From NCBI GenBank assembly GCA_964343805.1, contig CAYFLR010000029.1, forward strand, positions 1 through 64,000: a stretch of 64,000 nt of DNA, read 5' to 3'. The notes beneath the pieces were generated by a model that saw nothing but the letters and a program-made list of their open reading frames with translations, searched no databases and was not told where the DNA came from. Position 1 is the first letter of the stretch; every line of letters begins with the position of its first letter. This document shows positions 53,767 through 62,755 of the stretch, in pieces. Made by a program: the position numbers and the translations under genes. The DNA is from CAYFLR01 sp964343805. Its GTDB lineage: Bacteria > Bdellovibrionota_B > Oligoflexia > CAYFLR01.

Positions 53767-55992
53767 ATGAATAACCAACGTTTATGGATGGGCAGACTCA
53801 TAGCCATTGTGGGAAGTATTATGATTCCCTTACTTGCTGGGTTACTCTTTCAGAATAACCAAGAACCTTTCAAGATAGAAACCTTGCTTCCCACTCATCA
53901 CCCCATACGTCTAAACTATATAAAATATAAGAATAATTATAATATCTATATCAACTATCTGTTGGTGGAGTCTCGAACTTCTTTGTACGATTCGCCTCAT
54001 TTAATCCCTTTGGACCTAAGAGTTAATGAAATATTGTCCAAGGTTCCGGGGATAGACAGTGTCACTTCTCTTACCGGGAGTCATCAATTAAGCATCGAAA
54101 ATGGGCGGGTTAAACTCCTTCCTTTCCATAGTGAGGGAAGGCTTACAAGCAACGCATTCAAACTTTTACAGCAAGACCCTTATTGGCGGAATAAGTTGAT
54201 TTCCCAAGATGGAAAGGTCCTTATTTTTTCTATCTGGTTTACCCCAGATGGGGTCGATGGTCACATGAGTCCCAATGGGAAAAAAAATCTAGTGAGCAAT
54301 CTGTTTTCTTTAAAAGAGACGCTTGAAGCTGAATTTCCACAAATGAAATACCATCTCTTTGGGCAGGATTTAGCGGGTAGTTATTATTTACAAGAGATAA
54401 TGAGGGCTCAAAATATTATTATTCCCATATTAGTCATCTTGATGGGAGTGCTTTTCTTTTTCTATTACCGCTCTTTTTGGGCGGTTGGACTGGTTTACTT
54501 TGTTTTGCTCATTGCTTTTTCTTTGATGATGACGCTGATTATCCTCGTCGAGAAAGGGGTGGGACCCTACAGTATGTACGCGCTCTTTTTTATAATGGTG
54601 GTTTCCACTGCAGATTTGATCCACTTCTTTACCTGGTTGGGTAAATTTCCAGATGGGGATTTAAACCAGAGGTTAAAATTAGTAAAAAAGCAAATTTGGA
54701 GACCGTGCCTTTTAACTTCTATCACCACTTCTATTGGCTTTCTGGCCTTAGTGTTGAATGATGCCTCGGTTATATCTCAATTTGGGTGGTACTGTGCGGT
54801 GGGAAGTGTTCTCTGTTTTATCCTTACTATTTGGGGGATTCCTCATATTTTGCTTCTTTTTAATCTGAATTTGCAAGTGAGGCTCCAAAACTGGCAATGG
54901 GCTTTGGAAAAAGTCATCCGACTTATAACTCTGAAGCCAGGCTTTGTGGTTGTTTTATTTATAGGGATCACGTCTTTTATGGCTTGGAGTACTGCCAAAT
55001 TAAGAGTTTCAGATGATATGTATAATAAATTTGTAACAAGTCACCCTTTAAAGGTTGCCAGTAATACGATGAGTCAATCTTTTGGCTTTGCGGGCACTTT
55101 AGAGATCTCTTTTCCTGTAACAAGTGATGCTATTCTAGAAAAAGAAAACTATTATCTGATTGAACGATTGGAAGCAGACATTGGCAAGCTAGACAATGTG
55201 GTATCCATCAAATCGGTATTTCAAGAATTGAGCTATTTGAAAAACTGGACTTCTCAGAATCTGGATTTGGCAATCCTTTATGAATTATTAAATCGCTATG
55301 ATTTCTTCAAACTTTTTTATGCTAAAGATCAGCGTGAGCAGCGTACTATTGTTCAGCTCAAATCATACGCTTCTGATCAATTGCAGCGTACTTTAGATCA
55401 GGTGGAAGCTCTTCTTTCTCAGGATATTTATCAAAAGGTTTTGCGGCCAAAGCTTGAAGGAGTGTCCACCATAATGGCAAAAGTGGTGCAAAGTCTTCTC
55501 CGAAATTTTCTGGTCTCATTTTTATTTTCATTAGGATTTATTTTTATTCTCTTTTGGTATGTTTTTAGATCTCTCTCTCTAGCTCTGCTGGGAATGATTC
55601 CTAACTTTTTTCCCCTCATATTGGTGGCAGGCCTAATGGGGTTATTTGAGATTCCCGTTGAAAACAACCTCGTGGTACTAATCTGTATTATCTTGGGTAT
55701 TGCAGTCGATGATACCATCCACTTTATTTTGGCTGTTCAAAAACATATGAAGAGTTCTTCTTTTAGGGTAAATGAACTATCACAGATTTTTAATAACACC
55801 GGCCGGGCTCTTATTCTGACCACTTTTACATTTATTATTTTACTACCTTGTTTACTGTTTACCCAGCTCATCATATTTCAACATATTTCACTCTTTTTAA
55901 TGGTTGCTCTTATTGGAGCGCTTGCTGCAGATCTGATCCTTTTGCCGGCTCTTTTTAAATTAATGGAGGGTTATAAAGTGAGGGTGATTTGA
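53767..55992 (+). CDS. RND/MMPL-family exporter
   Basis: 741 residues, inner-membrane transporter. One N-terminal TM, a periplasmic loop of about 180 residues, five TMs (about 215-380), a second periplasmic loop and five more TMs (about 575-735): the two-fold layout of the MMPL/hydrophobe exporter subfamily. The RND-type Asp pair is visible in LGIAVDDTIHF. Such proteins export lipids, hopanoids or polyenes. Opens the rightward arm, so it likely exports or relocates the cluster product. Its TGA overlaps the next start as TTGA. Confidence 0.9.
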   Translation: MNNQRLWMGRLIAIVGSIMIPLLAGLLFQNNQEPFKIETLLPTHHPIRLNYIKYKNNYNIYINYLLVESRTSLYDSPHLIPLDLRVNEILSKVPGIDSVTSLTGSHQLSIENGRVKLLPFHSEGRLTSNAFKLLQQDPYWRNKLISQDGKVLIFSIWFTPDGVDGHMSPNGKKNLVSNLFSLKETLEAEFPQMKYHLFGQDLAGSYYLQEIMRAQNIIIPILVILMGVLFFFYYRSFWAVGLVYFVLLIAFSLMMTLIILVEKGVGPYSMYALFFIMVVSTADLIHFFTWLGKFPDGDLNQRLKLVKKQIWRPCLLTSITTSIGFLALVLNDASVISQFGWYCAVGSVLCFILTIWGIPHILLLFNLNLQVRLQNWQWALEKVIRLITLKPGFVVVLFIGITSFMAWSTAKLRVSDDMYNKFVTSHPLKVASNTMSQSFGFAGTLEISFPVTSDAILEKENYYLIERLEADIGKLDNVVSIKSVFQELSYLKNWTSQNLDLAILYELLNRYDFFKLFYAKDQREQRTIVQLKSYASDQLQRTLDQVEALLSQDIYQKVLRPKLEGVSTIMAKVVQSLLRNFLVSFLFSLGFIFILFWYVFRSLSLALLGMIPNFFPLILVAGLMGLFEIPVENNLVVLICIILGIAVDDTIHFILAVQKHMKSSSFRVNELSQIFNNTGRALILTTFTFIILLPCLLFTQLIIFQHISLFLMVALIGALAADLILLPALFKLMEGYKVRVI

Positions 55993-57746
55993 TAAATAGT
56001 CACAAAAACCCTATGGATCAGCTGGTGGTGGGACTCGGTTTCTTTACTCATGATACCAGTATAGCCCTTATGAGAGGGGGGGAAGTTCTTTATGCTGCTG
56101 AACAAGAAAGGTTCGATCGAGTGAAACATAGTCATGCACTTCCTGTGGATGCCTTAGAACAAGGGCTTCAATTTATCGGAGCTCATTTTGATGATATCGA
56201 TGTATTTGTGCTCAACCATGAGCCAGCCTTGGCCTTTTCCAGGTATATGAAGTATATTTTTACCAACCTTCCTAAAACTTTGAAAATGCTGTTTGATCCT
56301 CATCGCACTAAGATGGCGTGGCAGAAAAAGGGTTATCGTAAAAGACTAAAAAAACATTTTGATGGAAAGAGAAAAGACCAACGATGGGTGACAATTTCTC
56401 ACCATTTAGCTCATGCCTCTTCTGCCTACTATCGCTCTGGATATAAGGATGCTGCTGTCATAACAAGCGACGATATGGGGGAGATGGACTCAGTTGATTG
56501 GTTTCTAGCGAGAGGCTTAAAAATCAGATGTGTGAGACAAACTTATTATCCAGATTCTTTGGCAGCGGTTTTTTCTGCGGTAACAGATTTTTTAGGATAT
56601 CCCATTCATTCTGGTGAAGGAACAGTGATGGGGTTGGCTGCTCTGGGTGAACAAGGTAATGAAATAGGCCCAGCTAAAGAATTACAAAATGCGATCCAGT
56701 TGGAGGATGACGGCGGTATTAAAGTAGATCAAACTCTTTTTGCTTATCCCACTTTACCTCTCGTGCATTGCAATTTGGTGAGTGAAAAATTTATATCTAT
56801 GTTTGGTTTACCTCGTCAAAGAGGTGAAAAGCACACAGATGAGCAGATGAAGTTAGCCTATCATGTTCAGCAACTTTCAGATCGGGTGATGCTTCATATG
56901 ACTAGGCATCTAAAAAAAACTACTGATAGTGAGAATCTCTGTCTGGCAGGCGGATCTGCTTTAAACGGCTATTCTAACACTAAGATTCTACAAGATGGAA
57001 AATTTAAAAAGCTGTATGTCCAACCGGCTGCCAATGATGGAGGAACTGCTCTTGGAGCTGCTCTTTACTATTCTCATCACATTTTAGGTTTGCAACCAAA
57101 GGGAGATTCCGCCTCTTCCTACTTAGGTCCTCAATTCTCAGATCAAGAGTGCGAAGTCGAAGCTCAGGCGGCAAGTTTGAACTATCGTAAGGTTGAGGAT
57201 ATTACCTCAGCAGTCGCTAGGTTGTTAGCTCAAGATAAGGTGGTAGGCTGGTTTCAAGGACGGATGGAGTTTGGTCCTCGGTCTTTGGGAAATCGATCTA
57301 TTTTGGCCAATGCCTGCTCACCCATCATGAAAGATTATATTAATAAAAAGATCAAACATCGAGAGTGGTTTCGACCTTTCGCCCCCTCGGTTTTAAAAGA
57401 AAAAGCTCCTCTCTACTTTAAAATGCCTTGTGATGATCTGCCTTACATGCTTTTTATAGTAGATGTAAAAGAGGAGTGGAGAGAAAAGATTCCTGCCATT
57501 TGCCATCATGATGGGACCTCAAGAGTGCAGACAGTGACTGAACATTCTAATTCTCTCTATGCAAAATTATTGGAGAAAGTGGAAGAAGAGATAGGGGTGG
57601 CAATGGTGCTGAATACCTCTTTTAATGGAAGAGGGGAGCCGATTGTGTGCACTCCGCAGGAGGCGGTGGCCAGTTTCTTGAAATTGAAGTTAGACGCCCT
57701 GGCCCTAGGCAATATTTTAATTTTACCGAGGGAAGACGATGATTGA
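55989..57746 (+). CDS. Carbamoyltransferase (NodU/CmcH/TobZ family)
   Basis: 585 residues. N-terminal Kae1-like domain with metal-site His in TISHHLAHASSAYY, ITSDDMGEMDS, GEGTVMGLAALGEQG, LAGGSALNGYSN and NDGGTALGAALYY. The C-terminal YrdC-like part has GRMEFGPRSLGNRSILA and FRPFAPSVL. Transfers a carbamoyl group from carbamoyl phosphate to a hydroxyl via carbamoyl-adenylate, suggesting an O-carbamoylated product. The start TTG follows AGGG by 4 nt and overlaps the exporter stop; an ATG at 56013 is an alternative. Overlaps the next gene by 8 bp. Confidence 0.94.
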   Translation: MINSHKNPMDQLVVGLGFFTHDTSIALMRGGEVLYAAEQERFDRVKHSHALPVDALEQGLQFIGAHFDDIDVFVLNHEPALAFSRYMKYIFTNLPKTLKMLFDPHRTKMAWQKKGYRKRLKKHFDGKRKDQRWVTISHHLAHASSAYYRSGYKDAAVITSDDMGEMDSVDWFLARGLKIRCVRQTYYPDSLAAVFSAVTDFLGYPIHSGEGTVMGLAALGEQGNEIGPAKELQNAIQLEDDGGIKVDQTLFAYPTLPLVHCNLVSEKFISMFGLPRQRGEKHTDEQMKLAYHVQQLSDRVMLHMTRHLKKTTDSENLCLAGGSALNGYSNTKILQDGKFKKLYVQPAANDGGTALGAALYYSHHILGLQPKGDSASSYLGPQFSDQECEVEAQAASLNYRKVEDITSAVARLLAQDKVVGWFQGRMEFGPRSLGNRSILANACSPIMKDYINKKIKHREWFRPFAPSVLKEKAPLYFKMPCDDLPYMLFIVDVKEEWREKIPAICHHDGTSRVQTVTEHSNSLYAKLLEKVEEEIGVAMVLNTSFNGRGEPIVCTPQEAVASFLKLKLDALALGNILILPREDDD

Positions 57747-58587
57747 AGTCTCATGGATGGAACAATTTATGGGGGTCTTTGCTGCATTCGTAGTGAAGCC
57801 TCTTTATACAATACTCCTCCTTTTGCTGCTATACATGATTTGGAAGCTGCCAGGAAAAACTTATCGCATCTTGAAATGGGGCGTTTTTATTTTCTGGGCG
57901 GGTGAGATGAGTTGTTTTTTTAACTTCCTTGCGGGAGAGGAGAGCCTTTTTTTTGAATCCATGCATGGTTTTGGCATGGTGATCGGTGTGGGATTCATGA
58001 TTTGGAGCTTACTTCTTATCATTGATGAAAAGCTTATCTTTTTTTCACCGGCAAACAAACCCTGTGGCATGATTCGCTTTTGTGGCAGTTGTATCAAAAA
58101 GAATGCGGATCTTTGCCGATTTTTAGGTCTTTTTTCAGTGGTTTCAGCTTTCCTCGCTCTCATCAGTTTGATTCCTCTTTTTGGACCTTTTAGATCTATT
58201 AAGCAGGTGATAAAAATTTTTGGAGATCCTGTTCTTTATACCATTTCCAATTTTGAACAGACTCTGGATATTCGAATTTATCCATTATTAGCCTTTGGTT
58301 TATTAGCTTGGTCAGCATGGGTAGTCTATAAGCAGCCAACTCACGAGGCTTTTAGGAAGGCTAAACCCTTCTTTTCTTTTGGCCTTGGGTTTCTAAGCTT
58401 TTCATTGCTTCGTTTTTTGTTTATACATGCATTTCATAGTCGAATGATTTGGAATGTTTTTTGGGAAGAGACCACCGAATTGATGTTGGTGTGCTTTATT
58501 TTATGGGCTTTATGGTACTTTAGGCAGTCCTTAGGCTTGACTTTGGTTAAATTATCCTATTTTCCTATCTTGAAAAAGGAAGAGTAG
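57739..58587 (+). CDS. Polytopic membrane protein with a cysteine cluster
   Basis: Not recognised. 282 residues, about seven TMs. A loop between TM3 and TM4 contains four Cys in the spacing C-x5-C-x2-C-x6-C (CGMIRFCGSCIKKNADLC), which could bind iron-sulfur or zinc and might pass electrons to the radical SAM enzyme encoded 2 bp downstream (inference). Overlaps the carbamoyltransferase gene, so it is part of the operon. Confidence 0.78.
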   Translation: MIEVSWMEQFMGVFAAFVVKPLYTILLLLLLYMIWKLPGKTYRILKWGVFIFWAGEMSCFFNFLAGEESLFFESMHGFGMVIGVGFMIWSLLLIIDEKLIFFSPANKPCGMIRFCGSCIKKNADLCRFLGLFSVVSAFLALISLIPLFGPFRSIKQVIKIFGDPVLYTISNFEQTLDIRIYPLLAFGLLAWSAWVVYKQPTHEAFRKAKPFFSFGLGFLSFSLLRFLFIHAFHSRMIWNVFWEETTELMLVCFILWALWYFRQSLGLTLVKLSYFPILKKEE

Positions 58588-58588
58588 A

Positions 58589-59596
58589 GTGGCGATCCAT
58601 CATTTTACAAGAGATATGAAGTTTATTTATGGGCTGTTAACTAAGCGCCCCTTTGATCTCTGCTTTCAGGTGACCAATCGCTGTAATATGAAGTGCTCTT
58701 TTTGTAATTTTTGGTGTCAGGGTTCTTCTGAGGAGGAGCTGGTATTTCACGAGATTGGCTGCTTTGCTCAAGATCTCTCTCAGTTGGGGAACTTTATTGT
58801 TTCGCTCGAAGGGGGGGAGCCCACTTTACGAGACGACCTCCCGGATATAGTAGAGCTGTTTGCCAGAGATCATTATCCGGTTGTTTACACTAATGGCTGG
58901 ACTATGAGCCCTTCCCTGGCGGAGGCTCTTTTTAAAAAAGGGATGCATCAGATAGGAGTATCCCTTGATTTTCCTGATGAAAAAAGACATGACCAGAAAA
59001 GAGATTGTAAAGGAGCTCATCAAAGGGCAATTGCAGCAATAGAGATGTTGAGAGATCGGGCTTCTCGCAGTAAAAAGCAAGTGCATATCATGACCATTTT
59101 GATGGAAGATAATCAGGATGAACTGGAAGAGATGCTCCGGATAAGTCAGTTTTTAGAAGTGGGACATCATTTTACTTTGCTCTCTCCCAATCGTAAAAAC
59201 CCGAAGAACGCGCCTTCCATGATGCCTACCCAGCCTGTAGGGAAGAAACTATTGGCATTGCGTGAAAAGTATCCTCAAATTATGACATTCTCTGAGTATT
59301 TAATGGGAGTGGATCACTTTATAGAAAACTCCCCTATGCCAACTTGTAAAGTAGGAAACCAACTTTTTAATGTCCAATCTAATGGGGCTGTGACCCCTTG
59401 CAATGATAAATTGGATTGGATTTCTGGAAATATAAAAAACCGTTCTATTGTTCAGATTCATCGCAATTTGCTGAGAGAGCAGAGAGTGAGCCAGTGTCAA
59501 GACTGTTGGCTACTCTGTCGAGGGTTTAGTCAATACCTAGGCAATGGTGGCTCTTATAGAAGTTTATTAGAAATGTTTACCCGGATGAAAGTCTAG
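58589..59596 (+). CDS. Radical SAM enzyme with SPASM-like C-terminal cysteines
   Basis: 335 residues, GTG start. The 4Fe-4S/SAM motif is CNMKCSFC near residue 32, with GGEPTLRDD at about 74. C-terminal region MPTCKVGNQLFNVQSNGAVTPC ... CQDCWLLC resembles SPASM/twitch domains that hold an auxiliary cluster. It differs from the Tes-like pair by lacking the N-terminal zinc ribbon. The substrate is unknown; the family includes lipid (HpnH) and peptide modifiers. Confidence 0.92.
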   Translation: MAIHHFTRDMKFIYGLLTKRPFDLCFQVTNRCNMKCSFCNFWCQGSSEEELVFHEIGCFAQDLSQLGNFIVSLEGGEPTLRDDLPDIVELFARDHYPVVYTNGWTMSPSLAEALFKKGMHQIGVSLDFPDEKRHDQKRDCKGAHQRAIAAIEMLRDRASRSKKQVHIMTILMEDNQDELEEMLRISQFLEVGHHFTLLSPNRKNPKNAPSMMPTQPVGKKLLALREKYPQIMTFSEYLMGVDHFIENSPMPTCKVGNQLFNVQSNGAVTPCNDKLDWISGNIKNRSIVQIHRNLLREQRVSQCQDCWLLCRGFSQYLGNGGSYRSLLEMFTRMKV

Positions 59597-59612
59597 TCTG
59601 GAGAGGATTAAT

Positions 59613-60383
59613 ATGAGTAAAGGAAAAAGTGACAAACCCTTTCGCTGTCTCGTACTTGGAGGATCGGGTTATGTGGGCTCGGCAGTGTGTGAGCTCCTAG
59701 CCAAAAATGAAGTGGAAGTGGCTTTTACCTATTTAAAGAATCAGCAACGAGCCGAGGAGTTGACCTCTGCTTATTCAAATTGCCGCTCCTTTTCCTGTGA
59801 TTTTAATGAGCCTCAACAAATCAAAGAGTTGGTGGCTCAATTAGATGAAGAGTGGGGGGGGATTGATGGTCTCGTTCAGTGTGGAGGGATAGCTGGAAAT
59901 CCAGATCTTTATAAGGCAGAAAAACTGTCAGATATTGGTGCTTTTACTCCCATTAGTCTTGCCGAGTGGCAAGAGATGATGAATATTACAGTTCAAAGCA
60001 CCTTCCTTGCCTGCCAGGCGGTGGCTCCTATTATGCAAAAGCAAAAAAGCGGAAGTATCGTGGTGCTTTCAGCTTTTAATGCACTCAAAGCGGTTCCTGC
60101 TCCCGTACACTATGCGGCTTCTAAAGGAGCTCTCAAAACCATGGTAGAGAGCCTGGCTAAGGTGTTAGGTGATTACAATGTGACAGTTAACATGGTGGCT
60201 TCCGGTATCTTAGAAGGGGGAATCGGAAGCTTGCTTAGCGAACAAATGAAAGAGGAATATGTTAAACATTGCTCTATGCAAAGAGTGGGTAATGCGGAAG
60301 AGATTGCCAATGTGGTTGGGTGGCTTTTAATTGAGAATACCTATGTAACGGGTCAGTCCTTGTTGTTGGACGGCGGCTTATAA
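59613..60383 (+). CDS. SDR-family oxidoreductase
   Basis: 256 residues. Cofactor motif GGSGYVGSAV is near residue 17, with a GGxGG-like CGGIAGN in the place of NNAG. Catalytic Ser/Tyr/Lys are in LSAFNAL and HYAASKGAL, and the C-terminus is GQSLLLDGGL. AGAGAGGA-type ribosome site upstream. It is more distant from the other two SDRs of the cluster than they are from each other, so it may act on a different intermediate. Confidence 0.9.
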   Translation: MSKGKSDKPFRCLVLGGSGYVGSAVCELLAKNEVEVAFTYLKNQQRAEELTSAYSNCRSFSCDFNEPQQIKELVAQLDEEWGGIDGLVQCGGIAGNPDLYKAEKLSDIGAFTPISLAEWQEMMNITVQSTFLACQAVAPIMQKQKSGSIVVLSAFNALKAVPAPVHYAASKGALKTMVESLAKVLGDYNVTVNMVASGILEGGIGSLLSEQMKEEYVKHCSMQRVGNAEEIANVVGWLLIENTYVTGQSLLLDGGL

Positions 60384-60406
60384 TATACATATTAAATGGA
60401 GAGAAT

Positions 60407-61834
60407 ATGGAAGATATTCAACCTTTAGATCAGAGAGATTATACCTTTTTTAAACTGACCCAAAGTACCTGCCCAGAGTGTTTGGAACTGGTACAAACCA
60501 AGGTGATTTTTCAAGATGAGAAAGTCTATCATCTCAAGTTTTGCAAAGATCATGGAGAGAGTAAGGCTTTAGTGAGTGAAGATGCCGAATACTATCGCAA
60601 GGCCTATGATTTTGTAAGACCGGGTCGAATTCCCAAGGTGTTTGATACCCCTCAGAAAAAAGGTTGTCCCCAAGATTGTGGTTTATGTCCCGATCATCAA
60701 CAGCACACCTGTTTGCCTATTGTGGAAATTACCGATCACTGTAATTTAGAGTGTCCTATCTGCTTGGTTAACAATCAAAATAGTTGGCATATGGAGATGG
60801 ATGTATTTAAAAAAATAGTGCAGCAAATGATCGATCGAGAAGGCTATGTGGAAACCATCACCTTCAGTGGGGGGGAGCCTACCATTCATCCCCAGTTTTT
60901 AGAGATGGCTGAGTATGCCTGTTCTCAAAGCAGGGTAGGGCGAGTCTCCATGGTGACCAACGGTTTAAAGATTGCTCAATCCAAAGAGTTTTGTGAAAAA
61001 ATAGAGGAACTGGATCTATATACCATTCTCCAAATGGACGGATTTACCGATCAAATTCATCAAGAGGTGCGAGGTAAAGATCTGCAAAAGATCAAAATGC
61101 AGGCTCTAGAAAACTTAGCTGAGTTTGATATCTCTACTCAGATTTCTTTTGTTCCTGTTCCCGGAGTGAACGATCACGAATTGGGTAAAGCGGTGGAACT
61201 TTTGGTGGAGCGAGATCATATCCTCTCTTTGATGATTCAGCCGGTCTCTTATACTGGTAAAGGTGGGGGTTGTTATGATCATGATCCTCTCAATCGAATC
61301 ACCATTCCCGGAGTGATAAAGAGAATTGCTGATCAATCGAATGGCTTTATTAAGAAAGATGATTTTTCTCCCTTGCCCTGTTCTCATCCTCTCTGTGTAG
61401 GCCTCACTTATCTCCTGCGGTTAGATAATGGTGAGTTTGTTCCCTTTCCTCGTTTTATGGATATTTGGAAGTGTCTCGATCTTTTTGAGAAGACCGCCAC
61501 TATCAATGTAGATAAGAAAACGGAAGAGGTACTCCAAACGGTTATCAATGATATCTGGGCCAACAACGAACAGATTGAAAATAGTCAGATGATACTTAAA
61601 GCCCTTAAAAGAGCCCTATTAGAGATGTACCCTGGAAAAAAACTTTCCGACCGGGAATTAACTCGTATATCTGAACGTCAAGCCAAGACCATTTTTATCC
61701 ATCATTATATGGATCGCCATAACTTTGATCTGGAGCGGTTGGTGAAATGTTGTCATCATTACCCTCTCCCTGATGGTAAGTTGATGCCTATCTGTTCACA
61801 CAATATGTTCCATCGTGGAGTTGCTAAAGGCTAA
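60407..61834 (+). CDS. Tes-like radical SAM enzyme, copy 2
   Basis: 475 residues. N-terminal ribbon (CPEC ... CKDH), Cys cluster CPQDCGLCPDHQQHTC, radical SAM motif CNLECPICL, GGEPTIHPQ, C-terminal CSHNMFHR. Same architecture as 49223-50640 and paired with the same type of SDR gene, showing duplication of a two-gene module. In archaea the Tes group joins or methylates unactivated lipid carbons. A role in forming C-C bonds or methyl branches on acyl chains is inferred here. Confidence 0.92.
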   Translation: MEDIQPLDQRDYTFFKLTQSTCPECLELVQTKVIFQDEKVYHLKFCKDHGESKALVSEDAEYYRKAYDFVRPGRIPKVFDTPQKKGCPQDCGLCPDHQQHTCLPIVEITDHCNLECPICLVNNQNSWHMEMDVFKKIVQQMIDREGYVETITFSGGEPTIHPQFLEMAEYACSQSRVGRVSMVTNGLKIAQSKEFCEKIEELDLYTILQMDGFTDQIHQEVRGKDLQKIKMQALENLAEFDISTQISFVPVPGVNDHELGKAVELLVERDHILSLMIQPVSYTGKGGGCYDHDPLNRITIPGVIKRIADQSNGFIKKDDFSPLPCSHPLCVGLTYLLRLDNGEFVPFPRFMDIWKCLDLFEKTATINVDKKTEEVLQTVINDIWANNEQIENSQMILKALKRALLEMYPGKKLSDRELTRISERQAKTIFIHHYMDRHNFDLERLVKCCHHYPLPDGKLMPICSHNMFHRGVAKG

Positions 61835-61844
61835 GGGAGATTCT

Positions 61845-62597
61845 ATGTTCGATTGGTCTGCAGAATTTAAAAATAAAAGAGTTCTGATATCAGGTGCTTC
61901 ACGGGGCTTAGGTCGTGAGATGGTGAATTTCTTTGCCGCCCATGGAGCCAAAGTCGCCTTTAACTATGCCGGCGATCAAGAGAGTGCTAACAGCCTCGAA
62001 GCTCAACTAGAAGATCAAAAATGCACTTACCTCTCTTTCCAGCAATCCGTCACCGATGAAGAGGGGGTGGATGCCATGGTGGATCACATTGAAAAAGAGT
62101 GGGACGGCATTGACATTCTTATCAATAACGCGGGAATCATCTGCCCTCTTCCTCTAGCTTTAATGGATGTGGAAGACTGGGATCGAGTGGTTAAAGTGAA
62201 CCTCACAGGGCAATTTATCATGGCTCGCAGTGTCCTTAGAGGGATGATAAGAAATAAGTCGGGTAAGATACTTAATATTAGTTCTCTTGCAGGGATGACG
62301 CTAATTGAATCACCCATTCACTATGCCGCCAGTAAAGCGGGTCTAAAAGGCTTTACTGAAACCCTATCCAAAGAAATCTCTCGTTATAAAATTCAAGTAA
62401 ACTGCCTCGCTCCCGGTCACATTAAAGGTGGACTAGGTGACAATTTTCCAGAACATCGTATGCAAGAGTTCCATAATCACATCGCTCTTCATCGCAGTGC
62501 CAACTTCCCTGAGGTAGCATCTTGTGCGGCCTTCATGGTTTCTAATTATAATTCTTATATGAATGGGGCTACGGTAAGGATTGATGGGGGGTTTTGA
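61845..62597 (+). CDS. SDR-family 3-oxoacyl-ACP reductase-like protein, copy 2
   Basis: 250 residues from ATG 61845, which has AAGGGAG 5 nt upstream; a frame to 61815 would overlap the radical SAM gene needlessly. SGASRGLGREM cofactor motif, NNAGI, catalytic ISSLAG and HYAASKAG, end ATVRIDGGF. It is the closest relative in the window of 48474-49226, with the same length. Ends the rightward arm of the cluster. Confidence 0.93.
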   Translation: MFDWSAEFKNKRVLISGASRGLGREMVNFFAAHGAKVAFNYAGDQESANSLEAQLEDQKCTYLSFQQSVTDEEGVDAMVDHIEKEWDGIDILINNAGIICPLPLALMDVEDWDRVVKVNLTGQFIMARSVLRGMIRNKSGKILNISSLAGMTLIESPIHYAASKAGLKGFTETLSKEISRYKIQVNCLAPGHIKGGLGDNFPEHRMQEFHNHIALHRSANFPEVASCAAFMVSNYNSYMNGATVRIDGGF

Positions 62598-62755
62598 ATA
62601 ACAAATTCTAACTCTCATTGTGAAAGTAATTTTCTTGATTAAAATCTTCTTTGCTATGTATAATCCAACATCAGACTCCAAACGTTTTTAGATATCACTT
62701 CGAGCCAGATCTCAATCGACTCGTTTATTCTTTCATTAAAAGTATAGGAGGAGAT

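Noticed and set aside
48474..62597. Assigning the cluster as a ladderane or aryl-polyene cluster
   Set aside because: Some gene types are shared, but the phytoene-desaturase-like genes of ladderane loci and the glycosyl/acyltransferase and ammonia-lyase genes of aryl-polyene loci are not seen. The product stays unassigned.
62651..62755. N-terminal extension of the NHLP-like protein
   Set aside because: The ATG at 62756 has a strong GGAGGAG site, and the upstream residues do not resemble the repeats.
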